A stretch of DNA of 64,000 bases from Acidovorax sp. NCPPB 4044 (lineage in GTDB: Bacteria; Pseudomonadota; Gammaproteobacteria; Burkholderiales; Burkholderiaceae_C). Shown here piece after piece: positions 17,824-25,601 of this stretch. The DNA is taken from positions 1,456,001 to 1,520,000 of the forward strand of contig NZ_JAMCOS010000001.1 of assembly GCF_028069655.1 (NCBI RefSeq). The letters run 5' to 3'. Position 1 is the stretch's first letter. Every line of letters starts with the position of its first letter. The position numbers and the translations under genes are program-made. A model generated the notes under the pieces. It was not told the origin of the DNA. It was given only the letters and a program-made list of their open reading frames with translations, and searched no databases.

Positions 17824-18516
17824 CTACGCCGCCTGGGGTTCCGGCGTGCGCTGCCATTCCTGTGACCTGAAATCCAGCACATAGCCGAGCGCGCCCAGGC
17901 GAGCGATCTGCGTGCGCAGCGTGCGGCGGTCGATGGTCGAGTCCAGCTTGACGGACTCACCCAGGGGCCACAGCACGCCGAACAACGCAGCGTCCTCGCC
18001 GTCGGCACCGCTGGCGGTGGCGGCCTCGGATGCAGGAGCGGATGGCGCTTCCACGCCGAACGGCGTGGTATCGATCAGTGGGTCTCTCGATGTCCGCTCG
18101 GGTGCGGGCTTGGCTGCTGGACTCGGAGCGGGTGCCGATGTGGCCGTGGCCGGTGCTCCCGGTTCCTCGTCCAGCGGATCGACGTCCTGCGGCGCAAAGC
18201 TGCGGGCATCGTCGCGACTGAGCTTGTCGATGCCGTGCAGCGTCATGCCATCCAGGCTGGCGCGGATCTCGAATCGCATGCCGCCGCCGACCGGGTAGGA
18301 CTTGGGGAAGATGTAGCGGATGATGAATTCCCCGTCGTACTTGCCCTCCGGGTATTGCTCCAGCTCCGGATCCTTGACCTCGAACACGCCGAGGTGCGTG
18401 GCGAGCCGGCCGACGGTGAACGGGCCATTGCGGCCGCGGATGGTGCGCAGCGTGAGCTGGCCTGGGACGACGATGGGCGACACCGATGGTGGCTCGGGTG
18501 CCGTGGTGGTTGCCAT
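17824..18516 (-). CDS. DUF3275 family ICE protein
   Basis: A 230-aa protein. The N-terminal 110 residues (IVVPGQLTLRTIRGRNGPFTVG, then EGKYDGEFIIRYIFPKSY and MRFEIRASLDGMTL) are the DUF3275 domain, which looks like an OB or similar nucleic-acid-binding beta fold. A proline/alanine-rich linker of about 60 residues leads to a C-terminal helical segment (TIDRRTLRTQIARLGALGY). The domain is specific to conjugative elements of this class and probably acts in DNA processing next to DUF3577; this is inferred from neighbours. CAAGGAG precedes the ATG. A hairpin (CACCGC/GCGGTG) with a weak T-rich tail follows the stop. Confidence 0.88.
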   Translation of the reverse strand: MATTTAPEPPSVSPIVVPGQLTLRTIRGRNGPFTVGRLATHLGVFEVKDPELEQYPEGKYDGEFIIRYIFPKSYPVGGGMRFEIRASLDGMTLHGIDKLSRDDARSFAPQDVDPLDEEPGAPATATSAPAPSPAAKPAPERTSRDPLIDTTPFGVEAPSAPASEAATASGADGEDAALFGVLWPLGESVKLDSTIDRRTLRTQIARLGALGYVLDFRSQEWQRTPEPQAA

Positions 18517-18575
18517 GTGGTTCTCCTTGGGTATCGGGACGAGAAGACAGGGCCCCGCGAGGGGCCCTTGTGGGA

Positions 18576-19490
18576 TCAATACGAATCGGCCAGGGCCGGC
18601 TCGCGCTCCCGTGCCTCGCCGTCCGGCTCGCGCGTGGCGGGCTTGGTGGCATGGTCATCGGTCGTGGGCGCGTCCGCGTTCTCGGACCCGGGCGCTTGCT
18701 GGCCGGGCGATGCACCGCGGTCGGATTCCCCGGCCGGGTAGACCTTCTGCCCATCGATCTTGATGAGACCGATATGGACGAGCTTGGACTCCAGACCCGC
18801 GGCCGGCTCGCCTGCATGCTCGCCCTTGGTGCGGATGTACGGATCGATCGTCATGTCGTTCAGACGGAAGGCAATCAGCACCTTGCGGTCGGACTCGACG
18901 GCCTGGATGCAACGCCGCACCAGATGACAGGCTGCTTCCGTGGCGACCTTCGTCTCGATGTACCGGTAAGCCGGCTCGTCGACCGGGCCCGCGAGCGCGG
19001 CGATGCAGCAGGACAGGAACGGGTCGCCGTCCTTCGGACGCACGTCCTCGGGACGGTTGAGGTAACCGATGCCCCGGGTGATGATCTCGTGCGTCTCGAT
19101 CGCATTGAACTCGGCGCGCTCGATCAGCTCGGCCTTGAGCAGGCGGCCTTTGATGCTCGCGGCGGCCTCGCCCTTGCGTTCGCCGTCGGTGCGCAGGTAC
19201 GCGTCGGGCCACAGGTCGCCGATGCGAAAGCGCACCAGCGGCCGGTTCCGTCGATCATTGACGCCGAGGTAGCGTTCCACCAGCTTCTTGGCCTCGGCAC
19301 CTGAGACCCTCGTGTCGAAGTAGCGGTAGCTCGGATCATTCGCCGATCCAACCAGTGCTGCGATCTTGCAGGCCAAAAACGGCTGGGCGCGCCTGCCGCC
19401 CCGGACAGGGACTTCGCGGACATCCTGCAGGTAGCCGATGCCGGAGGTGTGGAGGTCGAAGTACGACTTCGCTGGGGATGGGGTGTTCAT
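18576..19490 (-). CDS. DUF3577 / STY4534-type ICE replication protein
   Basis: A 304-aa protein made of two related halves. Each begins with a GIGYL motif (SGIGYLQDVREVPVRGG; RGIGYLNRPEDVRPKDG) followed by PFLACKIAALVG or PFLSCCIAALAG and an RYFDT/RYIET strand. This internal duplication is typical of DUF3577, called STY4534-family ICE replication protein after the SPI-7 homologue. It probably binds DNA or single strands during element processing, by family name rather than by proof. The tail is a proline/serine/Asp-rich extension. Its long leader (19491-19905) holds a conserved two-hairpin RNA and a GC hairpin with a T7 run, suggesting regulation by RNA structure. Confidence 0.88.
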   Translation of the reverse strand: MNTPSPAKSYFDLHTSGIGYLQDVREVPVRGGRRAQPFLACKIAALVGSANDPSYRYFDTRVSGAEAKKLVERYLGVNDRRNRPLVRFRIGDLWPDAYLRTDGERKGEAAASIKGRLLKAELIERAEFNAIETHEIITRGIGYLNRPEDVRPKDGDPFLSCCIAALAGPVDEPAYRYIETKVATEAACHLVRRCIQAVESDRKVLIAFRLNDMTIDPYIRTKGEHAGEPAAGLESKLVHIGLIKIDGQKVYPAGESDRGASPGQQAPGSENADAPTTDDHATKPATREPDGEAREREPALADSY

Positions 19491-19573
19491 GGTGAATCTC
19501 CATAGGACGAAAGCGGAGACACACCAACCCCATGCGGGAAGAGTGCGTAACCCCGCGGTGGGTTGAGTGGGCA

Positions 19574-19605
19574 AAAAAAGCATCCGCCGCCGGGGAACCG
19601 GCGGC
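19574..19605 (-). promoter_or_regulatory. Terminator-like hairpin in the DUF3577 leader
   Basis: Minus-strand 8-bp stem (19598-19605 with 19586-19593, GGAA-type loop), a 6-base spacer and seven Ts (19579-19573). It lies between the conserved leader RNA and the DUF3577 start, about 85 bases upstream of the ATG, so it may act as an attenuator. Confidence 0.55.
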
Positions 19606-19615
19606 CGTTCGCGGC

Positions 19616-19700
19616 GAGGATGCGGAGCGAACTGGTTTGGTCACGCAGCCGGAGGGCTGCGCGCAACCTCGAAGACCGGAGGTTGCCTGGCATGTCGCCG
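19616..19700 (-). ncRNA. Structured leader RNA, copy upstream of DUF3577
   Basis: Two adjacent hairpins: 19644-19650 with 19655-19661 (7 bp) and 19663-19670 with 19679-19686 (8 bp). They are flanked by GATGCGGAGCGAACTGG on one side and CTGGCATG on the other. The same flanks and hairpin positions occur at about 22.2 and 24.2 kb with different but still paired stem sequences. I recall that comparative genomics reported candidate RNA motifs named after DUF3577 and DUF3085; I have not checked that this is the same motif. Confidence 0.6.
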
Positions 19701-19865
19701 AAGTCTTTCGGCAGGCATGCGGTGAGCGTCCCGCGTGCATGCCATGAGCGCCAGCCACAACGCGGCTCGCTGGCGCACCGCATTGCGCCCAATTGCCTCC
19801 CGTTGCACCCAGGAAATGCGCGCAAGATGTGCGCTCAAGAAGCACGCCCAAGAAACACGCCCAAG

Positions 19866-19889
19866 AAAAAGCCCCCGCATGGCGGGGGC
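19866..19889 (-). terminator. Intrinsic terminator after the DUF3085 gene
   Basis: Minus-strand 8-bp stem GCCCCCGC/GCGGGGGC (19882-19889 with 19871-19878, loop of three) followed by five Ts (19870-19866), about 17 bases after the stop at 19906. Confidence 0.85.
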
Positions 19890-19905
19890 TGGATGAATGG
19901 CTGCG

Positions 19906-20271
19906 TCAGCCGTGGGAATCGGTGGATGGGACCACCCGCACGGACAGCAATTGATCCGTGGCCGAGAGCCACAGATCGAACTCGCCGTGGAGAACTTGCT
20001 TGAACACGGCATGGCCGGGATCGAAGAACTCGGCGAAGTCGTCGCCGCCGAGCTCACCATGCGCCAGGTTCCACCACGTATCGAAGTCATCGACGTCGGG
20101 GTGGCAGCCGATCGCGTAGGCGAGCAGCTTCTGGCGCCCATCGGCGCAGCGTTCACCGTGCTCCGCGAGCCAATACACGCCCTGGTCCTTCACCAGAACG
20201 AGCTTGCAGCGCTGAGCGAGGGCTTCTGTAAGGACAGGGCGCAGATCGGCGCCCCGGAATCGAAGAGACAT
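19906..20271 (-). CDS. DUF3085 family ICE protein
   Basis: A 121-aa protein (MSLRFRGADLRPVLTEALAQRCKLVLVKDQGVYW) of the DUF3085 family of conjugative elements. It has a predicted helix-strand N-terminus, a central acidic segment (GCHPDVDDFDTWWNLAHGELGGDDFAEFFD) and a closing strand pair. The function is not established. The short 55-base leader contains a GC-rich hairpin and CAGGAG directly before the ATG. The gene is separately terminated, which fits one-gene transcription units or readthrough control. Confidence 0.85.
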   Translation of the reverse strand: MSLRFRGADLRPVLTEALAQRCKLVLVKDQGVYWLAEHGERCADGRQKLLAYAIGCHPDVDDFDTWWNLAHGELGGDDFAEFFDPGHAVFKQVLHGEFDLWLSATDQLLSVRVVPSTDSHG

Positions 20272-20326
20272 GCTGAACTCCTGAAAAGGTCGGCGAGGAA
20301 GCCATCCCCGCCCGGTGGGGTGGGGA

Positions 20327-21103
20327 TCAAGGCAGTCGCCGCACTTGAATGCGGCGCCAGCTGCCGTCGTCGATGCGCGACTCCAATACGCTGCCGAGGT
20401 CGTCGAAGAACACGTCCTCGGTGCGATCGACGCATTCGCCATCGCGGTGCAGTTCGATCACGTACTGGTCCGCGGCGCGGTCGTATAGCACCCGAACGTC
20501 GCCGGCGAACTTGTCCGTGGAGACGGTGAAGCCGATGGCCGGCGGCGTTTGGATGATGTGGGCGGGCGTTGGATCCACCCAGGTGAAGTCCCGGGCACCC
20601 GCATCGACCAGCATGTGCGTGATGCGACGAAATCCGTCCGGTGCCGGCAACTGCTCCAGCTGTTCGATCAGCGCGGCCAACTCGGGGCAGCCGGGCTTCG
20701 GAATGGGCAACGGTGCCGGCGCGGAGCCCAGTACCGTCGTTTCCACCGAATAGGCGTGTCCGTCGGAAGTCTGCTCGATCCGCTTTTGCGACGTGTCCGC
20801 CCGAAGGCCATCGAAGCGGCGCCTGGCGTAGGGCTCGACATGTACCTTGGCGCCTTCATCGGGTACTTCGGTCACCAGGGTCCGGTCGAGCACCGCGAAC
20901 TCGGCACGGCCCGTCTTGACGACGATCGCCTCATCGGTCCTGGCAATGACCTTGCCGTCGAAGGGCTTTGGATCGACGGCAAGGCCCAGTATCGAGACCT
21001 TGGGATCGCCGTCGAAGATCTGAAACTTGAAGCGACGGACGTTGGAGGGCACGTGGCCACACACCAGTGTCGGCATCTGTGCGCGGATGGCTTGGGTATC
21101 CAT
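20327..21103 (-). CDS. Conserved ICE hypothetical protein
   Basis: A 258-aa protein starting MDTQAIRAQMPTLVCGHV. The first 100 residues form a beta-rich domain (RRFKFQIFDGDPKVSILGLAV; VIARTDEAIVVKTGRAEFAVLD) that may be an SH3- or OB-like fold. The C-terminal part is another alpha/beta domain (RVLYDRAADQYVIELHRDGECV). It is conserved in the same order in this ICE class, with no known role. Its ribosome site CAAGGAG follows an imperfect 12-bp stem plus T5 run and can itself pair with an upstream CCTTG, so translation or readthrough is probably regulated. Confidence 0.75.
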   Translation of the reverse strand: MDTQAIRAQMPTLVCGHVPSNVRRFKFQIFDGDPKVSILGLAVDPKPFDGKVIARTDEAIVVKTGRAEFAVLDRTLVTEVPDEGAKVHVEPYARRRFDGLRADTSQKRIEQTSDGHAYSVETTVLGSAPAPLPIPKPGCPELAALIEQLEQLPAPDGFRRITHMLVDAGARDFTWVDPTPAHIIQTPPAIGFTVSTDKFAGDVRVLYDRAADQYVIELHRDGECVDRTEDVFFDDLGSVLESRIDDGSWRRIQVRRLP

Positions 21104-21109
21104 GGAAGA

Positions 21110-21168
21110 CTCCTTGAAAAATCCAAGGGACTTCCATCCGCAAGGGAGGAAGATCCCTTGTGGGTTGG
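21110..21168 (-). promoter_or_regulatory. Attenuator-like leader with competing hairpins before the 258-aa gene
   Basis: On the minus strand the segment AAGGGA can pair either with the nearby TCCCTT or, together with CTTCC, with GGAAG-TCCCTTG just before GATTTTT. The second pairing makes an intrinsic terminator whose U-run touches the Shine-Dalgarno CAAGGAG. Two mutually exclusive structures are typical of attenuators. Confidence 0.5.
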
Positions 21169-21204
21169 CGTGGAAGGACGCAGGACGCGCCCGATGAGGG
21201 ATGA

Positions 21205-21250
21205 CCTGTGCGGCGAGCCGCACCGCAGCCTGGTAGGTCGTGGCTGCTGG
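21205..21250 (-). ncRNA. Structured leader RNA, copy upstream of the 258-aa gene (diverged)
   Basis: Two consecutive hairpins, GTGCGGC/GCCGCAC (21208-21214 with 21217-21223) and GCAGCC/GGCTGC (21225-21230 with 21242-21247). They have the same order and spacing as in the three better-conserved leaders, but the flanks are mostly changed. The rest of the 21104-21432 gap shows no gene. Confidence 0.45.
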
Positions 21251-21432
21251 GGAATTGCCGCTGGCGAATCGGAGGCCAGCCCTTGCGGACATGGCATCCG
21301 CAAGGAAACGACCGGCGCTGCCAGGCGTCGGTCAGGCGATGAAGGTTGAGCTCAAAAAAGAGGGCCATGGTCCTGGGCAGGACACATGGCGCTCGGGGTG
21401 GTAGCAGAAAACCATGGGGCAGCTGAGCAGCC

Positions 21433-21825
21433 CTACCAGCCGACGTAGTTCAGCACCAGATCGGCAATGACCTGTCGGCGTGGCAGATCGAGGCCGCCGA
21501 AATCGGCCAGGCCCTCGAACCTGCAGCGCTTCAACATGGCGGCACCCTCGGGGGCGTTGTAGAAGCTCACCATCGCGGAGAGGAACATGCGCTGACCGCC
21601 GCTCAGGACATCGAGCGCATCGCCCACGGCGAGCAGGTTGGGACGCAAATCCCACTTGCTGGTGGCCTGCTGCAGGCCCTCTGGCGTGCCGTCGCCGAAC
21701 CATTCGTGACCGGCGATTTCCGCACCGCGCTTCCATGCCTGGAAGAACGCTTCGGGCGCCGCGGTGAAGTGCCGCTGTTCTTGAACGAACTGTTCGACGA
21801 TCTCCGGAGGGAGAGTGGAATTCAT
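21433..21825 (-). CDS. Small conserved ICE protein
   Basis: A 130-aa helical protein (MNSTLPPEIVEQFVQEQRHFTAAPEAFFQAWKRG). It contains GDALDVLSGGQRMFLSAMVSFYN and a GLADFGGLDLPRRQVIADLVLNY C-terminus. It resembles small accessory proteins of conjugative elements, but no function is known. GGAGCC precedes the ATG. It is in the same transcript as the 70-aa gene, which ends 20 bases upstream. Confidence 0.7.
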   Translation of the reverse strand: MNSTLPPEIVEQFVQEQRHFTAAPEAFFQAWKRGAEIAGHEWFGDGTPEGLQQATSKWDLRPNLLAVGDALDVLSGGQRMFLSAMVSFYNAPEGAAMLKRCRFEGLADFGGLDLPRRQVIADLVLNYVGW

Positions 21826-21844
21826 GACAGGCTCCTTCTGCGGA

Positions 21845-22057
21845 TCAGGGGTGTGACATCTGGGACCATCCACCGCGCTCCAGCGCACGCTGGGCAGTGG
21901 CTTCGCTGCGGAAATACTCATTCGATTCACGGGATACCGGACCGTCGAGGTCACGTGTGCCGATGTAGTGACCGGCGGCGCTGTGCAGCACCTGCAGCGG
22001 CAGCAACTTGCCGGCATAGGCCAGGGCCAACTGACCAAAGCGCGATGGCTGGGACAT
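21845..22057 (-). CDS. Small conserved ICE protein
   Basis: A 70-aa protein (MSQPSRFGQLALAYAGKLLPLQVLHSAAGHYIGT...) with a basic N-terminal helix and the segment GPVSRESNEYFRSEATAQRALERG. The same short protein recurs in related ICEs next to the GHKL ATPase; function unknown. The ATG at 22057 is served by AAGGAG eight bases upstream. A TTG two codons earlier is possible but unnecessary. Confidence 0.7.
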   Translation of the reverse strand: MSQPSRFGQLALAYAGKLLPLQVLHSAAGHYIGTRDLDGPVSRESNEYFRSEATAQRALERGGWSQMSHP

Positions 22058-22071
22058 GGACAAACTCCTTG

Positions 22072-22099
22072 AAAAACGCGAGGCAGGCCAGCCCTCGCG
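22072..22099 (-). promoter_or_regulatory. Terminator-like attenuator touching the ribosome site of the 70-aa gene
   Basis: On the minus strand a perfect 7-bp stem CGCGAGG/CCTCGCG (22093-22099 with 22077-22083) is followed at once by TTTTT (22076-22072) and then by CAAGGAG. The U-run directly abuts the Shine-Dalgarno, so expression requires readthrough of a complete intrinsic terminator. Confidence 0.65.
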
Positions 22100-22129
22100 G
22101 GACGGCGGTTCCCGCTGGCGGTGGATGAA

Positions 22130-22290
22130 ATGGCATCGGCGCCAGGAAGGCGCTCGTCCGCGAACCGATGCGAAGCGGACTGGTGGATCGCGCGGGACGT
22201 ATTCCGCGGCAGCCTTGCGATCCAGGCTGCTGGCATGGCGCTGACGACATCAGCAACACATGCGGGCAGCATCTCGCCGGCAGTTCTCGG
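22130..22290 (-). ncRNA. Structured leader RNA, copy upstream of the 70-aa gene
   Basis: Shares long nearly identical stretches with 24090-24260, including CTGGCATGGCGCTGACGAC and the GATCGCGCGGGA region. Hairpins are 22191-22195 with 22204-22208 and 22209-22215 with 22224-22230. The stems differ from the other copies but still pair. An extra hairpin CGCC/GGCG at about 22141-22153 also has a paired counterpart at 24.1 kb. Confidence 0.6.
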
Positions 22291-22333
22291 AGTGGGCGGT
22301 GAATCCGATGTCGCCGCGATCCGTATTGCGGGC

Positions 22334-22364
22334 AAAAAAAAGGCCCCGCACCGAAGTGGGGGCC
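22334..22364 (-). terminator. Intrinsic terminator after the GHKL ATPase gene
   Basis: Minus-strand stem GGCCCC/GGGGCC extended by CAC/GTG around a CGAA loop (22342-22364), followed by eight Ts (22341-22334). It is about 28 bases beyond the stop at 22393. Confidence 0.88.
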
Positions 22365-22392
22365 GTGGCAGGCCAGCTGTAGCTGGTGGCGA

Positions 22393-23964
22393 TCAGGGGG
22401 ATGTGACCGACGCCAGCTTCCCTTCTGCATCGAACGCCAAGGTCACGCTGGCGTGGGCCAGCTTGGGTTGCTTCCCATAGCGCAGGGCATGGGGCAGCAG
22501 CGTTTCAACCACCGGGGCCGGCGATGAGGAGCTGCCAATGGCGATGAAAGTCCTGATGGCCTCCGCGTCTTCGTCTTCGCGGTTTTCGTCGTAGCGATCG
22601 TCGATGATGTAGTCGCTGATGAGCCTCGTCACGTTGCATGCTTGCGCGGTGAGGAACAGCTTGCTTCCCTTGCGGAGGGCTGGGACATCGTAGGCCGTGG
22701 TGCCTCCGAGAGCGCGGATCTGCAGGGTGCTCACGAGTTCCAGCCTGATCTCGTAGTCGTCCAGGCCTGGATTTTCCTGCTGGTGCAGGGGGGCTCCGAC
22801 GCTGACCGCGATCTGTTCCGCGCAGATGGGGATCGCAAGGCTGCGGAGCCAATGCTCCTCATGGAGGTTGGGCTGCTCCAGCAGATAGGCATCCGCCGCC
22901 TGCAGATACACCTCTGTCACCAACACATCGCTGTCGTCGGCATCGATCGTCCAGACGCCACGCTCCGACAGCGCCTCAGCGGAAACCACCCCGTCAGCGC
23001 CGTACTCCTCCCAAAGCCGGTGAACGCCGGCAGGTTGCTGATCCCAGGACCGGAACCAGGCACGAGGCACGTATGGAACGTCGTTGAGGAGGTCTGCGTT
23101 GTATGAAATGACACATGCGTCCGCATACCGCTCGGCGAACTCGCTTGCTGGCAGCTCGGCCTTCTTGTCCACCAAGGCCTGTCGGTAAGCCTGGTCCACC
23201 GCGGCCTGGATGCGAACGGAATCTTCCGCTTCGTTCAACAGATGCTGCCGATCAGGCAACCTGGCGACCGTATCGTCGGGCAGCAAGACAATCTGCGCCC
23301 GGGAGCGCGGATACCCGACGTGGATGGGCAGGCCCTGGAGGAAGCAGCGCCACTGCGTTCGGGCACCGAGCAGGTCGATCAACACACGGCCCATGGATGT
23401 CTGTTGCCAGGCAAGGTCCGGGCTTGCCAGTGGCCTGGGAACCTCCGTGTCGTTGACCCAGACCCTGACGGGAAAAGCCTCGCAAAGGCGTGGCATCTCG
23501 GTCCCGACCCAGTCCGGCAACGACACGCGCTGGCGCGGCGACCTTACGCCGTCCAGGCAGATTTGCGTGCCATGGACTTCGACGTCCGATGGGACGACGT
23601 AGACCGGCTCACCAGAGAATATGCGCGCGGTCGGCGTGGAAAACATGATGCCGCGCGAGCGGACCGTCAGCTGCTCTGCGAAGTACAGCGTGGCGAGCGC
23701 ACCCATGCCGAAGGCAGTTTCGCGCGACTTGATGGACTCGTCCCAGCCGGATTCGGCGATGTGGATCAGCGACTGCAGGTTGGCGATGCCGATGCCGTTG
23801 TCCTGGATGGTGAGGCTGTCCTCGGTGACCGAGAGCCGGATTTCGCTCGCCTGGGCGCGGCGGGCGTTCTGCAGCAGTTCGCCCAGCATGGAGCTCTGGT
23901 TGAACGCATGCCGCAGGTTGGCGATGAGACGGTGCTGATTGGTTTGAAGTCGGATGGTGTGCAT
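22393..23964 (-). CDS. GHKL (Hsp90-like) ATPase of the ICE
   Basis: A 523-aa protein with an N-terminal histidine-kinase/Hsp90-like ATP-binding fold: MLGELLQNARRAQASEI (N box, residues about 26-42), LTIQDNGIGIANLQSL (G1 box, DNGIG) and ETAFGMGALATLYFAEQLTVRS (G2 region, FGMGALA). The middle and C-terminal domains are long and have no motif I recognise. There is no dimerisation or phospho-acceptor domain, so it is not a sensor kinase; it resembles GHKL ATPases of mobile elements and defence systems. Conserved in this ICE position. The start at 23964 has CAAGGAG upstream and a long structured leader. Confidence 0.8.
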   Translation of the reverse strand: MHTIRLQTNQHRLIANLRHAFNQSSMLGELLQNARRAQASEIRLSVTEDSLTIQDNGIGIANLQSLIHIAESGWDESIKSRETAFGMGALATLYFAEQLTVRSRGIMFSTPTARIFSGEPVYVVPSDVEVHGTQICLDGVRSPRQRVSLPDWVGTEMPRLCEAFPVRVWVNDTEVPRPLASPDLAWQQTSMGRVLIDLLGARTQWRCFLQGLPIHVGYPRSRAQIVLLPDDTVARLPDRQHLLNEAEDSVRIQAAVDQAYRQALVDKKAELPASEFAERYADACVISYNADLLNDVPYVPRAWFRSWDQQPAGVHRLWEEYGADGVVSAEALSERGVWTIDADDSDVLVTEVYLQAADAYLLEQPNLHEEHWLRSLAIPICAEQIAVSVGAPLHQQENPGLDDYEIRLELVSTLQIRALGGTTAYDVPALRKGSKLFLTAQACNVTRLISDYIIDDRYDENREDEDAEAIRTFIAIGSSSSPAPVVETLLPHALRYGKQPKLAHASVTLAFDAEGKLASVTSP

Positions 23965-24089
23965 GGATGGCTCCTTGGATGGGGTGCGCGATGGCGCACG
24001 CGGGCGCACGTCCGCCTGCTCGCATGCGAGCGCGGGTGGGACGTTTGCCGGGGTGACGAGATGGGCCTTGAGGGCCCGGCGGAGGAAGT

Positions 24090-24260
24090 GGCATCAACGC
24101 CCTGGGGAAGGGCGCGCGTCCGCGGACTTGATGCGGTGCGGACTGGCGGATCGCGCGGGAGGTTGCCCGCGGCAGCCCGGGGATCCTGGCTGCTGGCATG
24201 GCGCTGACGACGTCAGCGGCGCATACGGCCAGCATCTCGTCAGCCTATGGCCGAGCGGGC
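24090..24260 (-). ncRNA. Structured leader RNA, copy upstream of the GHKL ATPase gene
   Basis: The counterpart of 22130-22290. Hairpins are 24154-24159 with 24166-24171 (6 bp) and 24172-24177 with 24188-24193 (6 bp), plus an outer GCCC/GGGC hairpin near 24109-24123. After it, 24290-24345 matches the terminator region seen at 22.33-22.37 kb but has lost the T-run, so this copy's upstream terminator is broken. The IS3 insertion begins 40 bases further on. Confidence 0.6.
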
Positions 24261-24450
24261 GATGAAGCCGATGCTGGCACAGCCCGTATTGCGGGCGCGA
24301 ACGTACCCCTGCTCCGAAGGTCGGGGCTGTCGCGGCGCGCAGGGAGGAAGTGCGGATTGCGCAGTGGCGTTCGGCACCAGCCTGTCTGAATCGACCCGGC
24401 CCCTGTAGACACCTCTGAGCCTCAAACCCTGAGGCCTAATAGGAGGTGCC

Positions 24451-24729
24451 ATGAGTCAGAAGAAATATCCGGAAGAATTCAAGATCGAAGCGGTCCGGCA
24501 GGTGGTGGAGAAGGGCCACCCAGTCGCCGAGGTATCAGCCCGTTTGGGCGTGAGCCAACACAGCCTGTACAAGTGGATCAAACTCCAACAGGTGCCCGCT
24601 GGCCAGCGCCAGGAGAGGCTGTCGCAGACCGAGGAAGTACGTCGGCTGAAGGCCGAACTCAAACGGGTGACAGAGGAGCGTGACATCCTAAAAAAGGCCG
24701 CCGCGTACTTTGCCAAGCAGTCCGGGTGA
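24451..24729 (+). CDS. IS3 transposase OrfA (helix-turn-helix)
   Basis: A 92-aa protein (MSQKKYPEEFKIEAVRQVVEKG). It has a helix-turn-helix (VAEVSARLGVSQHSLYKWI, residues about 25-43) that binds the terminal repeats and a C-terminal leucine zipper (EEVRRLKAELKRVTEERDILKKAAAYF). AGGAGGT lies five bases before the start. A slippery A6G heptamer at 24690-24696 allows a -1 frameshift into orfB, the usual route to the full transposase. Confidence 0.92.
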   Translation: MSQKKYPEEFKIEAVRQVVEKGHPVAEVSARLGVSQHSLYKWIKLQQVPAGQRQERLSQTEEVRRLKAELKRVTEERDILKKAAAYFAKQSG

Positions 24730-25601
24730 GGTACGCGTTCATTGAACGGCACGAAGGCGACTACGGTGTTCGCAGGCTGTGTGCGGTGATGCAGGTTCAT
24801 CCCAGCGGTTATTACACGTGGAAGCAGCAGCCCACCAGCGAGAAGGTGCGCGATGACCAGCGCCTGCTGGGTTTGCTCAAGCAGGCCTGGTTGGAAAGCG
24901 GCTGCGTGTACGGATACCGTAAGCTCACCCAGGACATGCGGGATCTGGGCGAGCGCTGCGGCAAGCATCGAGTCGCCCGACTGCTACGCCAGGCCGGCAT
25001 CCGCTCTCAAAGCGGTTATCGCCGGCGCGCGGGTGGCTGCGGGGGTATGCCTGCGGTGGTCGCGCCCAATCATTTGAATCGGCAGTTCATGCCCGAAAAG
25101 CCCAACCGGTCCTGGGCCACCGACATCACTTACATCCGCACCCATGAGGGCTGGCTGTATCTGGCGGTGGTGCTGGACCTGTTCTCGAGGCAGGTGATCG
25201 GCTGGTCTATGGGCAGCCGCATCGATACCGCACTGGTCCTCAATGCTTTGCTGATGGCCCTGTGGCGCCGGCAGCCCAAGGAGACGGTACTTGTGCATTC
25301 CGACCAGGGCTGTCAGTTCACAGGCCATGAATGGCAAGGCTTTCTGCGCGATCACAACCTGGCCAGCAGCATGAGCCGGCGGGGCAACTGCCACGACAAC
25401 GCTGTGGTCGAAAGCTTCTTCCAACTGCTCAAGCGCGAGAGGATTCGCCGCCAGATCTACCCCACCCGGCAAGACGCCCGGGCCGATGTCTTCAACTACA
25501 TCGAGATGTTCTACAACCCCAGGCGCCGCCATTCAACAGCCGGCAACCTGTCTCCGATAGAGTTCGAGAAACGCCATTCCCAACGGCTTGGAAGTGTCTA
25601 G
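24726..25601 (+). CDS. IS3 transposase OrfB (DDE integrase core)
   Basis: About 291 aa when read from the GTG at 24726; normally made as an OrfAB fusion through the -1 shift. The HTH_21 segment (HEGDYGVRRLCAVMQVHPSGYYTW) precedes the rve core with the catalytic triad: D in WATDITYIRT, D in VLVHSDQGCQF and E in NAVVESFFQLLKRE. The C-terminal end is intact (RRRHSTAGNLSPIEFE). No frameshift or stop interrupts it. Confidence 0.92.
   Translation: MRYAFIERHEGDYGVRRLCAVMQVHPSGYYTWKQQPTSEKVRDDQRLLGLLKQAWLESGCVYGYRKLTQDMRDLGERCGKHRVARLLRQAGIRSQSGYRRRAGGCGGMPAVVAPNHLNRQFMPEKPNRSWATDITYIRTHEGWLYLAVVLDLFSRQVIGWSMGSRIDTALVLNALLMALWRRQPKETVLVHSDQGCQFTGHEWQGFLRDHNLASSMSRRGNCHDNAVVESFFQLLKRERIRRQIYPTRQDARADVFNYIEMFYNPRRRHSTAGNLSPIEFEKRHSQRLGSV

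Noticed and set aside
19487..19825. 112-aa minus-strand frame upstream of DUF3577
   Set aside because: It runs through the structured leader; stem covariation argues for RNA rather than protein.
12197..22364. Riboswitch at the ICE leader hairpins
   Set aside because: No known aptamer core is visible; the structures are better described as terminators and a repeated two-hairpin leader.
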